Source: Oscillatoriales cyanobacterium (GTDB lineage Bacteria; Cyanobacteriota; Cyanobacteriia; Cyanobacteriales; Laspinemataceae). Taken from it: DNA of 64,000 nt. The stretch is taken from NCBI GenBank assembly GCA_011390955.1, contig JAABRM010000004.1, positions 1-64,000 of the forward strand, given 5' to 3'. Numbering within the stretch: position 1 is the first letter of the stretch; each line of letters opens with the position of its first letter. Made by a program: the position numbers and the translations under genes. Under the pieces are notes generated by a model. The model did no database searches. It saw nothing but the letters and a program-made list of their open reading frames with translations, and was not told the DNA's origin. Positions 37,803 to 46,080 of the stretch are shown here, piece after piece.

Positions 37803-39671
37803 TTACCCAGAGGAAACCGCATAGTCAATCAATTGGGCGAGCCGATGGCGCAGAGTTTCTAAGCCAATCCGTAGATTTGCAGAAATATAGACCCCCAGGG
37901 GAAATTCTTCCTGGGCAAGGGGAAATTCTTCCTGGGCAAGTCTTAAGGTTTCGCCGTCCACCTGGTCAATTTTGTTGAACACAATCAAAGCGGGGCCGGG
38001 AGCGAACGGCATCGATCGCAAAATCTCTGTCACTGAGCGAACTTGACTTTGCCAAGCGGGATGGGATAAATCGACGACGTGCAACAAAGCATCCGCCTCG
38101 GTGACTTCTTCCAGGGTAGCCCGGAACGCATCCATCAGAGTCGGCGGCAGTTCGTGAATAAATCCCACGGTGTCGGTTAATAAAATTGGCATGGCTTGCC
38201 CGGTTTGTGCGTCCGCAATCACGACTCGGCGGGTCGTGGGATCCAAGGTGGCAAATAATTGGTCAGCGGTGTAAACTTCCGCATTAGTTAAGGCATTGAG
38301 TAAGGTCGATTTTCCGGCATTGGTATAACCCACGATCGCCACGGAAGCCACTTCTTGCTTTTGCCGACGTTGCCGCATCCGATTTCTATGGGCTTGTAAT
38401 TCGTTCACTTCTTGTTGCAGTCGGGCAATTCGGCGACCAATGGCGCGGCGTTCGGTTTCTAATTTGGTTTCCCCCGGTCCTCTGGTGCCAATGCCGCCCC
38501 CTAAACGAGACATGGCTTGACCCCGCCCGGTGAGTCGCGGCAAGGTATATTCTAGTTGGGCTAATTCTACTTGTAGTTTACCGGCAGCAGATTGGGCTCT
38601 TTGAGCAAAAATATCTAGAATCACTTCGGTGCGATCGACCACTCGGACACCGATTTGGATTTCTAGGTTGCGGACTTGTGCGGGAGATAAGTCGCGATCG
38701 AAGACAATCAAGTTGGCCCCAGCGGTCTGGGCAGCCAGGGCAATTTCTTGCACTTTCCCGGTGCCCACGACAGTTTGCGGATGAGGACGCGGACGTTTTT
38801 GCCGCACCGTTTGCACGACTTTGCCCCCGGCAGTATCTACTAATCTTGCCAGTTCCACTAATTGATCTTCAAATTGCTCTGAGGTCAGCTTATCGGTCAT
38901 TAAACCCACGATTAACACTCTTTCTTGGTCAGCATCTACTTCTCTGGCTACGAATTGACTCTGCAATTCCGCTTCTAAGCCTTCAACCAGATCCAAAAAG
39001 TCTTGGGTGACTAAGATATCCAAGCTAACTGGTGGCGAGACTTGCCAAAAAATATCGAGATTTTCTGATGCTGAACTATCGATGTCTTGTGGGATTTGTG
39101 GGATTAAATGCGCCAAGTAGGTTTCTTTCACATACCCAGTCGCGCCACCGCCGCGCCGTTCAAATCCACTCCCGGTCAGGGTCAAGACGACTAAAGCATC
39201 TAAGCGTTGAATCGCCATTGCGGTCAGAGATGCTTCACTGGGGGGACTGGATTTGAGGGTTGTGGCAATGCAGCGAATGCCACTGAGACGACCTGCCCCA
39301 TAGCGTGGCAATTCTAAGGGGGGAATTTGGGTTTGACGCGGCGAACCGACGCCCACCCGAATGACTTGACCTCGACGGTTGAGGTAAGTGCAGATGGGTT
39401 GGCCGATTTCGGTGCTGATGGCGGCCAGCCGCTGGGCAAATTCCGGGGTGGTTAGGCAGTCTACGGGTAAGCGTTGGTGGTAAAGCCGACTGATTTGTTT
39501 GAGTTGACTAGGTTTTAAACCTTGAAGGTTGCCGTATATCGTTTCTATAGACCTTTTTGACCAGAAATTCTGGCCCCTCCTATCTACGGTGTTCACAGAA
39601 TATATTATAAGCCGGGGAAATTGTCGGGGAGACGGGGGCGATCGCGGATGATAAAATCTAGGTTTTGGCAA
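37803..39671 (-). CDS. hflX: Ribosome-associated GTPase HflX
   Basis: This 622-residue protein has a cyanobacterial N-terminal domain (YGNLQGLKPSQLKQISRLYH), the HflX signature TVVGTGKVQEI and GGIGTRGPGETKLETERR, then the GTPase with G1 GYTNAGKST (~447), G3 DTVGF, G4 NKID and C-terminal SANLRIGLETL. HflX splits stalled ribosomes. The frame opens at ATG 39671, but homologues I recall start near ETIYGNLQG, so the true start may be a later GTG (VNTVDRRG). A 21-bp in-frame duplication gives LAQEEFPLAQEEFPL near residues 578-592. Confidence 0.9.
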   Translation of the reverse strand: MPKPRFYHPRSPPSPRQFPRLIIYSVNTVDRRGQNFWSKRSIETIYGNLQGLKPSQLKQISRLYHQRLPVDCLTTPEFAQRLAAISTEIGQPICTYLNRRGQVIRVGVGSPRQTQIPPLELPRYGAGRLSGIRCIATTLKSSPPSEASLTAMAIQRLDALVVLTLTGSGFERRGGGATGYVKETYLAHLIPQIPQDIDSSASENLDIFWQVSPPVSLDILVTQDFLDLVEGLEAELQSQFVAREVDADQERVLIVGLMTDKLTSEQFEDQLVELARLVDTAGGKVVQTVRQKRPRPHPQTVVGTGKVQEIALAAQTAGANLIVFDRDLSPAQVRNLEIQIGVRVVDRTEVILDIFAQRAQSAAGKLQVELAQLEYTLPRLTGRGQAMSRLGGGIGTRGPGETKLETERRAIGRRIARLQQEVNELQAHRNRMRQRRQKQEVASVAIVGYTNAGKSTLLNALTNAEVYTADQLFATLDPTTRRVVIADAQTGQAMPILLTDTVGFIHELPPTLMDAFRATLEEVTEADALLHVVDLSHPAWQSQVRSVTEILRSMPFAPGPALIVFNKIDQVDGETLRLAQEEFPLAQEEFPLGVYISANLRIGLETLRHRLAQLIDYAVSSG

Positions 39672-39742
39672 AAAATTTAGTCAGGCGATCGCCTAAATTC
39701 GGTTTCAGTCAACAGCTACTAGATGTTTCCGCAAACATTAAT

Positions 39743-40525
39743 TTATCCGTTCCGGCTTCTTAACTTGTTGACGATCTCAAGTCGATAGGGATGAAAAGTT
39801 TTAATTTTTTCCAGTTGGTGCGGGAAATTTTCCCCCACTACATAAAAATTCCGAGGATAGACCCAATTGCTTTCCCTAGGCCCATGAATCATAATTCCCG
39901 TCATCACCGCATAATTAAAGATTCCCGGATTTAGCTGTTTTAATAGGAGATTTTTTATATCTATTGAAATAATATTACACGCCAGTTTAGTCATTCTAAT
40001 TAAATCCGGCTTACCTCCATATTTTATATGAGATAAAAGCTTTTGCCGAATCAAACTTTCTTCCAAATCCTCCAAATCGAGAATCATGTTAAAATGTCCG
40101 GTGATCAGTTCCTTTACAATTACCTCCAAAGAACCACAAGCATGAGAGGCATGGTCAATTCCTTCTCGATACACCTTGCCAATTTCTCCATATCTAGAAA
40201 TGGCAATATGTGGCATTCCGTAAAAAGTAAACCGACGAATTCCATCATAAATTGGGGTATGTTCTGCCGCCGCGTGTAGCCCGGTTCTGCCAATGGTTAA
40301 AAATCCGCCTAGACTACAACAATTAAAAGTTTTGCCCCAATATTTTACCACTTCATTAAGGAGTGGTTCAGTAATTTCGTCTCGACAAAGGGCTACCATG
40401 CCCATTGTGTTTTCGTCTTCAAATCCGTAATTTTGTAATACCTCAAAGGTTTTTTTCATGTATTCTTCCAGGGGCAAAGTACCCGGAAAATGCTTTTCGA
40501 TGACAGCAAAAAATTCAGGGGTCAT
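39743..40525 (-). CDS. LCIB/theta-type carbonic anhydrase-like protein
   Basis: This 260-residue protein reproduces the ordered motifs of the algal LCIB family: C47-R-D-E50 in MVALCRDEIT, FNCCSLGGFLTIGRTG, H89 in AEHTPIYDG, FYGMPHIAISRYGEIG with H106, and SHACGSLEVIV with C130. The Cys-His-Cys set is the expected zinc site of this beta-like carbonic anhydrase family, which interconverts CO2 and bicarbonate. A role near the CO2-concentrating mechanism is an inference, since no Ccm or Ndh gene is adjacent. The start ATG at 40525 is at the N-terminal MTPEFFAVIEKHFPG, with no signal peptide. Confidence 0.72.
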   Translation of the reverse strand: MTPEFFAVIEKHFPGTLPLEEYMKKTFEVLQNYGFEDENTMGMVALCRDEITEPLLNEVVKYWGKTFNCCSLGGFLTIGRTGLHAAAEHTPIYDGIRRFTFYGMPHIAISRYGEIGKVYREGIDHASHACGSLEVIVKELITGHFNMILDLEDLEESLIRQKLLSHIKYGGKPDLIRMTKLACNIISIDIKNLLLKQLNPGIFNYAVMTGIMIHGPRESNWVYPRNFYVVGENFPHQLEKIKTFHPYRLEIVNKLRSRNG

Positions 40526-40628
40526 AGGTTTAATTTTTAGGGTTTGACTTGAATGAATAAAAGTCTTATGGTTTGGCGATCGCTATCTGGGTTTGATGGA
40601 CAAAGCAAGCGTAGCAAAGCAAGAGGAG

Positions 40629-40838
40629 GGTGGGCAAATCTTTGCCCACCTTATACGGAATCCGGAACCGCAAGGTCTAATATAAAAAGCTGAAAGCCTT
40701 TAGGCTGGCCACCTTTATTACGTTTATGACAACCGGATTCCGTATTACTACGGATAACTCCTATATGTACTATAAGTGCAAAATATGAGCAAGTGGGCAA
40801 AGCAAGAGTAGGGTGGGCAAGTCTTTGCCCACCCTACT
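40629..40838. repeat. Two GGGTGGGCAAA hairpins in an intergenic region
   Basis: The hairpins GGTGGGCAAA/TTTGCCCACC (40629-40650) and AGTAGGGTGGGCAA/TTGCCCACCCTACT (40807-40837) are each preceded by AGCAAGAG-type sequence. CCGGATTCCGTATTA/AATCCGGA motifs lie between. No gene in 40526-40886. Confidence 0.7.
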
Positions 40839-40886
40839 ACGGATTTCAGAGAGGATGCGATCGATTAGCTGATTTCAGGAAGGATG

Positions 40887-42332
40887 CTATCGATTAGCCC
40901 GTTGGGTTGCGCCACTGGCGGCGGCTTGGGTTAAGTTAGATAGGGCATAGCCGGTGCAAGACAATACCTCCGATCGCTGACTGAGGGCTTGTGTGCTCAT
41001 TACATTAATCGTTTCGTTATAAACCGCGATCGCAGTGGTTAACTGAGTCGCATTCACCCCGGAAACTTCCCCACTGCTTTCCACGCTAATCATGCCTTCC
41101 ATTGTGGCTGCCAATGCTTGAGCATAATTGCTAGGGACACCGCCACTGGTTAAACTGCTGACATAACTTTGCACGGAGACGGAGGAAGAAGTAGTCATCA
41201 CCGTGACCACCGTTTGCCGCGCTTCAATGGAAATCATTTGACCGGCAAAAAATACCTCACCTTCCCCAAGTAATTCACTAATTAAAGACTTGGCACCTTG
41301 AAGCACTGCCATGAGGACACTGCGACTGGCGAACTGAAAACGACCGCCAACAATATCACTGGTAGTCACGATCGCATTCATCGCCATCACCCCACCGGCA
41401 TTATTAAACCGGCCATTATTTCCACTGCGTGAATTGTTGCGCGTCACCGTGACATTCACCGCTACGGGTTCTGATGACGGTTGTGCTGGGGCAGTCGCTT
41501 CGGTTGCCGGTTCTGTTGGGGCGCTAACCTCGGCGGTTGCCACGGGTTCAGCGACGGGTTCAGCCACCAGTGGGGCTTCCGTTGCTTCGGTTTCGGGGGT
41601 TTCTGCTTGTGCTTCCACTTCCGACTCTGGCAAAGACTCGGAAACTTCTACGGGTGCCTCTGGGCTGCCTTCTTCCGCCACTTCATCTGGTCGATCTGAC
41701 TCCACTTCCGCTTCTGCTTCAACGGCTGATTCCGCTTCAGCTTCCACGAATGCTGGTAATACATTAGTGGCATCAGAAAGATTTCCCGGTCCGACGGGGT
41801 AGCCAATGATGACGGGAATGGTCACGTCAACCCCAAAGGACGCCAACATCGCGGTAATGGATTGAAATAAGCCAAAGCTATTTAACAGAGTGATATTGAC
41901 ACCGCCGGTAGAAACAATGCGGTAATAAAGTTGGCTAATAATGGTTAATTGAGCTTGGTTAATCCGGCCATTAATAAATAAACCCCGCAAGCTTCTGGAA
42001 AACTCCGAAGCCAAGTTTCCCGGAACCCCGGATTGCACTAAAAAACTGACTAACTGGCCAATTCCCCGTTGATCGCCATTAATCAGCGCCAGCATTAATG
42101 TCCGAATTTCTACCGTAATTCTCACCCCGTTAATCTCGGTCAGGGTGCCGTCGAGTAGCTGTTGAATTAATACACTGGTGGCATCGGACATATTGCCGCC
42201 GGAATTAATATTCACCCCAGTGCCATCGGACATATTCCCTGATTGGGCTTGGACTAGGGGGGCAAACTGTAGCGCGAGAATCAAGGAAGAACCTAGCACA
42301 GAGATTAGACGCAAGCCAAATTTGCTTTTCAT
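40887..42332 (-). CDS. Secreted acidic-linker protein of unknown function
   Basis: This 481-residue protein begins with a signal peptide (ending APLVQAQ). The N-terminal domain has three G-N-M/L-S-D-x-T motifs (near 33, 46 and 183). A Glu/Ala/Pro-rich linker (~190-295) is followed by a C-terminal domain with MAMNAIVTTSDIVGGRFQFA and a last segment containing ALAATMEGMISVE. Both halves carry a similar element: VSFLVQSGVPGNLASEFSRS and VSSLTSGGVPSNYAQALAAT, suggesting an internal duplication. It is probably a cell-surface or periplasmic protein. I do not recognise the family. Confidence 0.65.
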   Translation of the reverse strand: MKSKFGLRLISVLGSSLILALQFAPLVQAQSGNMSDGTGVNINSGGNMSDATSVLIQQLLDGTLTEINGVRITVEIRTLMLALINGDQRGIGQLVSFLVQSGVPGNLASEFSRSLRGLFINGRINQAQLTIISQLYYRIVSTGGVNITLLNSFGLFQSITAMLASFGVDVTIPVIIGYPVGPGNLSDATNVLPAFVEAEAESAVEAEAEVESDRPDEVAEEGSPEAPVEVSESLPESEVEAQAETPETEATEAPLVAEPVAEPVATAEVSAPTEPATEATAPAQPSSEPVAVNVTVTRNNSRSGNNGRFNNAGGVMAMNAIVTTSDIVGGRFQFASRSVLMAVLQGAKSLISELLGEGEVFFAGQMISIEARQTVVTVMTTSSSVSVQSYVSSLTSGGVPSNYAQALAATMEGMISVESSGEVSGVNATQLTTAIAVYNETINVMSTQALSQRSEVLSCTGYALSNLTQAAASGATQRANR

Positions 42333-42423
42333 GGTAAATCACCTATTGAATTGAGTGGATTTCGATCCAAGGAATTATTGCGGCACCAATTTTCAGAATT
42401 TTTTTAGTGAGTATCCCGATGCT

Positions 42424-42508
42424 TATAGCGGTTATTGTCCGAATTACAGAGGTTTTCTGGATTCCCGTCGGGGAACGAAAAGTGCAATTAATTATGTTCA
42501 CCTACTTA
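42424..42508. mobile_element. Chimeric MITE: left half element A, right half element B
   Basis: TATAGCGGTTATT...GGTTTTCTGGATTCCCG (42424-42467) follows element A (compare 49341). GGGGAACGAAAAGTGCAATTA...CACCTACTTA (42470-42508) follows element B. The junction is in the shared ATTCCCG core. Confidence 0.8.
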
Positions 42509-42517
42509 TAATCAGAA

Positions 42518-44374
42518 TTAATAAGAAAAGGAATAGCTGTAACCAACTCCGAGAATAAACCGACTACCATCGCCCGCACTCCCCGTAACATCCGCGATCG
42601 CTGGAGTAATCACAATCGGAATATTGCGAAAGGGAGCAATTGAAGCACCCAAAGTTAAATCTTGGCCTGTCCAGTCCGCAATCACCGAGATGGGTTCTAG
42701 AACCCTTAAACCGGCACTACCAAAGACATTCACGGTCTTGTTATCGGCATTAAAGTCATCTTCGGTGCGAAAACGCCCATTCCCCACCCCCAAAGATACG
42801 GTGAGGCTGCTAAAAGGTTGGCGCGGACTGTCTTGGAACTGGAAAATTTTGCTGCCAACGCCGTAAACACTACTGCCCGCATCGGTAAATCCCCAGACCA
42901 GGGCATTTTCGTAACCTACGGCTACGGCAAAGTTGTTGGGCAACCGCCGATGGAGTTTAAAACTGAAACTGCCTCGGTCAAAGGCGCGATCGTCGCCACC
43001 GCGACTGGTGAGGTCGAGCACAGATACGGCGACTTCTAAGCCAACGGCTTTGGTGGCATTTCCCAAGCCAAACCCGGCAGAAACTGCGCCATCGGATGAC
43101 GAAGTAAACCGGGTTCTTTCTTGAAAGCTGGCTCCGGTAAAGACACTGCCAAAGTCAGCACCGAAGGCGGTGGGCGACCCAGAACTGGAACCGGGTGATG
43201 CCGCCGCACCAAGGGTTGACGGCATCAGCACCACCGGCAATGAGGGAATTCTTAATTGTTCTCGTAAGGCTTCGATTTCCGCGTCGTCTAAGTCAGAGGA
43301 GGCGGTATTGTCCGGGTTGGGAGTGGGAACGTTAATCGGTGCCGCACTGGTGGGCGGTTGATAGCCAACGATATATGCCGATGCTTGGTTTGCGGCGCTA
43401 ATTTGTGGCAGTTGTCCCGTTTTCACCAGGGCTTGATGCAGAAAAGCGGCGACCTCGGCTCTGGTGGCAGTTGCCGAGGGATTAAGCTGGTTAACGCTGG
43501 GATAGTTGACTACGAGGCCATTTTCCGTGGCTGCGGCAATGGCGTCTCGGCCAAAGTCAGGAATATTATTACTGTCGAGATAAGCGGTATTTAATATGTT
43601 CTCGGTGTTGCTGCTACCAGAGGCGGTTAATTTTAAACCATTGGCGAGGGCAATTAATACTTGCGATCGCGAAATATTTTGATCCGGTTCAAAGATATTC
43701 CCTGGATATCCTTGGATAAATCCCATCCCATAGGCTTCGAGGATTGCTTGATATGCCCAGTGCGCGATCGGTACATCGGCAAATTGCCCCCCATCTCGAA
43801 TTACTCGATCTTGCGGAAATGCTTTGCGGATCATGGCGGCAAATTCCGCACGAGTCACCGGGGCTTCGGGACGAAAAGCGCCGTCGGGAAAACCGCGAAT
43901 AATTTCCCGCACTGCCAAGGATTCAATAAAAGTTTGCGCCCAGTGACCTTGGATATCAAATAATTGTCTTCCTTGGGGTAGTTGAGCGGTGGATTCAGCA
44001 TTGCCTAGGGTTTGGCTGTCTGTGTAATTGTCTGTGTAATTGTCTGTGTAATTGTCTGTGTAATTCTCGGTTAAATCTGCCGCCGTGAACCGATGAGAAA
44101 ATTGCCCCGGAAATGTTGACTGAGGTTCAGAGGCGATTCCCTCTAGTCTCCCTACGCTAATCGCGGTTTCGTCGCTCTCTGGGAAGGCATTTACCGGAGT
44201 AATGGGATTAGCTAAAACTGTGGGATGGTAAGCAACTGCGGAAGCAACTACACCCCCAATGATTTCGCTAATTAAAATAAATTTTTGGGTCAACATATTT
44301 TGGCGATCGCAATTTAACTCATGTCTGGGGTTGACTGGCGGCATGGGTGTATCCCCAACTGACTCTATTTTCAT
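42518..44374 (-). CDS. SLH-domain outer-membrane-type protein with beta-barrel end
   Basis: This ~618-residue protein (start taken at the Met at 44374, with AAAGAGGGT upstream) has a hydrophobic leader, a 12-bp microsatellite encoding four NYTD units, and three S-layer homology modules (GHWAQTFIESLAVREIIRGF; HWAYQAILEAYGMGFIQGYP; a weaker third with ATRAEVAAFLHQAL). An Ala/Pro/Ser linker leads to a C-terminal ~250-residue beta-strand-rich domain ending ILGVGYSYSFSY, a typical barrel-type aromatic end. SLH modules usually tether proteins to the cell wall. A pore-like or surface role is inferred. The longest frame reaches 44452. Confidence 0.78.
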   Translation of the reverse strand: MKIESVGDTPMPPVNPRHELNCDRQNMLTQKFILISEIIGGVVASAVAYHPTVLANPITPVNAFPESDETAISVGRLEGIASEPQSTFPGQFSHRFTAADLTENYTDNYTDNYTDNYTDSQTLGNAESTAQLPQGRQLFDIQGHWAQTFIESLAVREIIRGFPDGAFRPEAPVTRAEFAAMIRKAFPQDRVIRDGGQFADVPIAHWAYQAILEAYGMGFIQGYPGNIFEPDQNISRSQVLIALANGLKLTASGSSNTENILNTAYLDSNNIPDFGRDAIAAATENGLVVNYPSVNQLNPSATATRAEVAAFLHQALVKTGQLPQISAANQASAYIVGYQPPTSAAPINVPTPNPDNTASSDLDDAEIEALREQLRIPSLPVVLMPSTLGAAASPGSSSGSPTAFGADFGSVFTGASFQERTRFTSSSDGAVSAGFGLGNATKAVGLEVAVSVLDLTSRGGDDRAFDRGSFSFKLHRRLPNNFAVAVGYENALVWGFTDAGSSVYGVGSKIFQFQDSPRQPFSSLTVSLGVGNGRFRTEDDFNADNKTVNVFGSAGLRVLEPISVIADWTGQDLTLGASIAPFRNIPIVITPAIADVTGSAGDGSRFILGVGYSYSFSY

Positions 44375-44582
44375 TGTACCCTCTTTGGCTCGTTTAATTA
44401 CTACTGATGGGAAAAACTTTAAGATTCGGTGAATTTTACCTAATTTTGCCAAATATTTAGTTAATCTTCATTATTTTATCCGTAAATTTACTGATATTCT
44501 GCGCCAGATTCACATTTAATTTTGGCCAAATTTTGCTCGGTGAATCTGATGATTTGTTTAGGGTAATTCAAGTAAGTACAAT

Positions 44583-44758
44583 CTTTTGGGGTGTAGGGCC
44601 GCCATCGGTGTAGGGGAAACAATTAACAATTAACAATTGATAATTGATAATTATGTTTATTTATCAATTATCAATTATCAATTATCAATTATCAATTATC
44701 AATTATCAATTATCAATTATCAATTATCAATTATCAATTATTCCCTACACCCCAAAAG
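44583..44758. repeat. Heptamer array enclosed by 16-bp perfect inverted repeats
   Basis: CTTTTGGGGTGTAGGG (44583-44598) and CCCTACACCCCAAAAG (44743-44758) are exact complements. Between them, TTGATAA units (44630-44652) face ~11 TCAATTA units (44661-44741), which pair with each other. The remaining spacer 44375-44858 has no gene. Confidence 0.85.
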
Positions 44759-44858
44759 CCCCTCCGCCCCTCCGCCCCTGAAATAAGTCAGCGATTCCGT
44801 CAGATGGCACGAGTTTTTTCTAAGATAAACATATTGATTTGTAAGAGAAGAAGAATTC

Positions 44859-45998
44859 GTGGCTAAATCACCAGAAGCAAACAAAACTCCGCAAACCCTT
44901 TCCCGGACTCCGCTGTTCGAGGTTTGCGTTGAACTGAACGCCAGAATGACTGAATTTGCTGGCTGGGAAATGCCGGTGCAATATAGCGGCATTACGGAAG
45001 AACATCAAGCAGTCCGAACCGCTGCGGGAATGTTTGATATTTCCCACATGGGCAAATTTACCCTTAAAGGCAAGGATTTAATTGAGAAATTGCAATATTT
45101 GGTGCCATCGGATTTGAGTCGGTTACAACCCGGTGAGGCTAAATATACCCTGCTGTTAAATCCTCAAGGGGGCATTATTGATGACATTATATTTTATTAC
45201 CAAGGTCAAGATGCCACTGGGGAACACCGAGGACGGATGATTGTGAATGCGGCAACTTTGAACAAGGATAAAACTTGGTTATGGGAAAATTTCCAGGGTT
45301 CTGATGTGGAACTGCAAGATTTATCCCCGGAAAAAGCGTTGATTGCAGTCCAAGGCCCGGACGCGGTGAAGCATTTACAATCTTTGGTAGAAACGGATTT
45401 AACTGCTGTTAAGTATTTTGGTCATTTAGAAGCGCCGGTTTGTGGCGGATTGGGCTTTTTCGCCCGAACAGGTTATACCGGAGAGGATGGCTTTGAGGTG
45501 ATGGTAGACCCGGAAGTGGCGGTGACTTTGTGGCGCGGTCTGCTGAAGGCTGGGGTGACGCCTTGTGGTTTGGGCTGCCGGGATACTCTGCGTCTGGAAG
45601 CGGCGATGCCCCTTTATGGTCAAGATATTGATGATACGACTACGCCCCTGGAAGCGGGACTGGGTTGGGTGGTTCACCTGGATAGTAAGGGAGACTTTTT
45701 CGGTCGAGAAGTGTTGGAGAAACAAAAGCAAACTGGGTTGTCACGGCGCCTGGTGGCGTTGGAAATGCAAGGGCGCTATATTGCCCGTCATGGTTATGCG
45801 GTGAAAGCCGACGGTGAGACGGTGGGAGAAATTACCAGTGGCAGTTGGTCGCCGACTTTGCAACGAGCGATCGCCCTTGCTTATGTACCCACTGCCCTGG
45901 GGAAATCTGGGCAAGAATTCGCCATAGAAATCCGAGGGAAAAGTTATCCCGCTGTGGTGGTGAAAAAACCTTTTTATCGTTCTCCCCATCGGAGTTAA
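44859..45998 (+). CDS. gcvT: Glycine cleavage system aminomethyltransferase (T protein)
   Basis: This 379-residue tetrahydrofolate-dependent enzyme acts in glycine decarboxylation, important for photorespiration in cyanobacteria. Motifs: FAGWEMPVQYSGITEEHQAV, FDISHMGKF, AVQGPDAVKHL, FARTGYTGEDGFEVMV, GLGCRDTLRLEAAMPLYGQD and GEITSGSWSPTL. The start is GTG at 44859, behind AAGAGAAGAAG. A GGAGGC/GCCTCC hairpin at 46013-46027 after the stop may be a weak terminator before ftsH. Confidence 0.96.
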   Translation: MAKSPEANKTPQTLSRTPLFEVCVELNARMTEFAGWEMPVQYSGITEEHQAVRTAAGMFDISHMGKFTLKGKDLIEKLQYLVPSDLSRLQPGEAKYTLLLNPQGGIIDDIIFYYQGQDATGEHRGRMIVNAATLNKDKTWLWENFQGSDVELQDLSPEKALIAVQGPDAVKHLQSLVETDLTAVKYFGHLEAPVCGGLGFFARTGYTGEDGFEVMVDPEVAVTLWRGLLKAGVTPCGLGCRDTLRLEAAMPLYGQDIDDTTTPLEAGLGWVVHLDSKGDFFGREVLEKQKQTGLSRRLVALEMQGRYIARHGYAVKADGETVGEITSGSWSPTLQRAIALAYVPTALGKSGQEFAIEIRGKSYPAVVVKKPFYRSPHRS

Positions 45999-46080
45999 CC
46001 GTTAACAAAACTGGAGGCTTGGCCTCCGGTTTAAACCCGGACAAAACTTGTAAATAATTGCAAATAATCTGGAAGGATAT

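Noticed and set aside
41434-41802. Ala/Ser-rich plus-strand frame of 122 codons
   Set aside because: Antisense shadow of the Glu/Ala/Pro-rich linker of the minus-strand gene.
42618-43963. Several plus-strand frames opposite the SLH protein
   Set aside because: Shadow frames of the minus-strand gene with no coding features.
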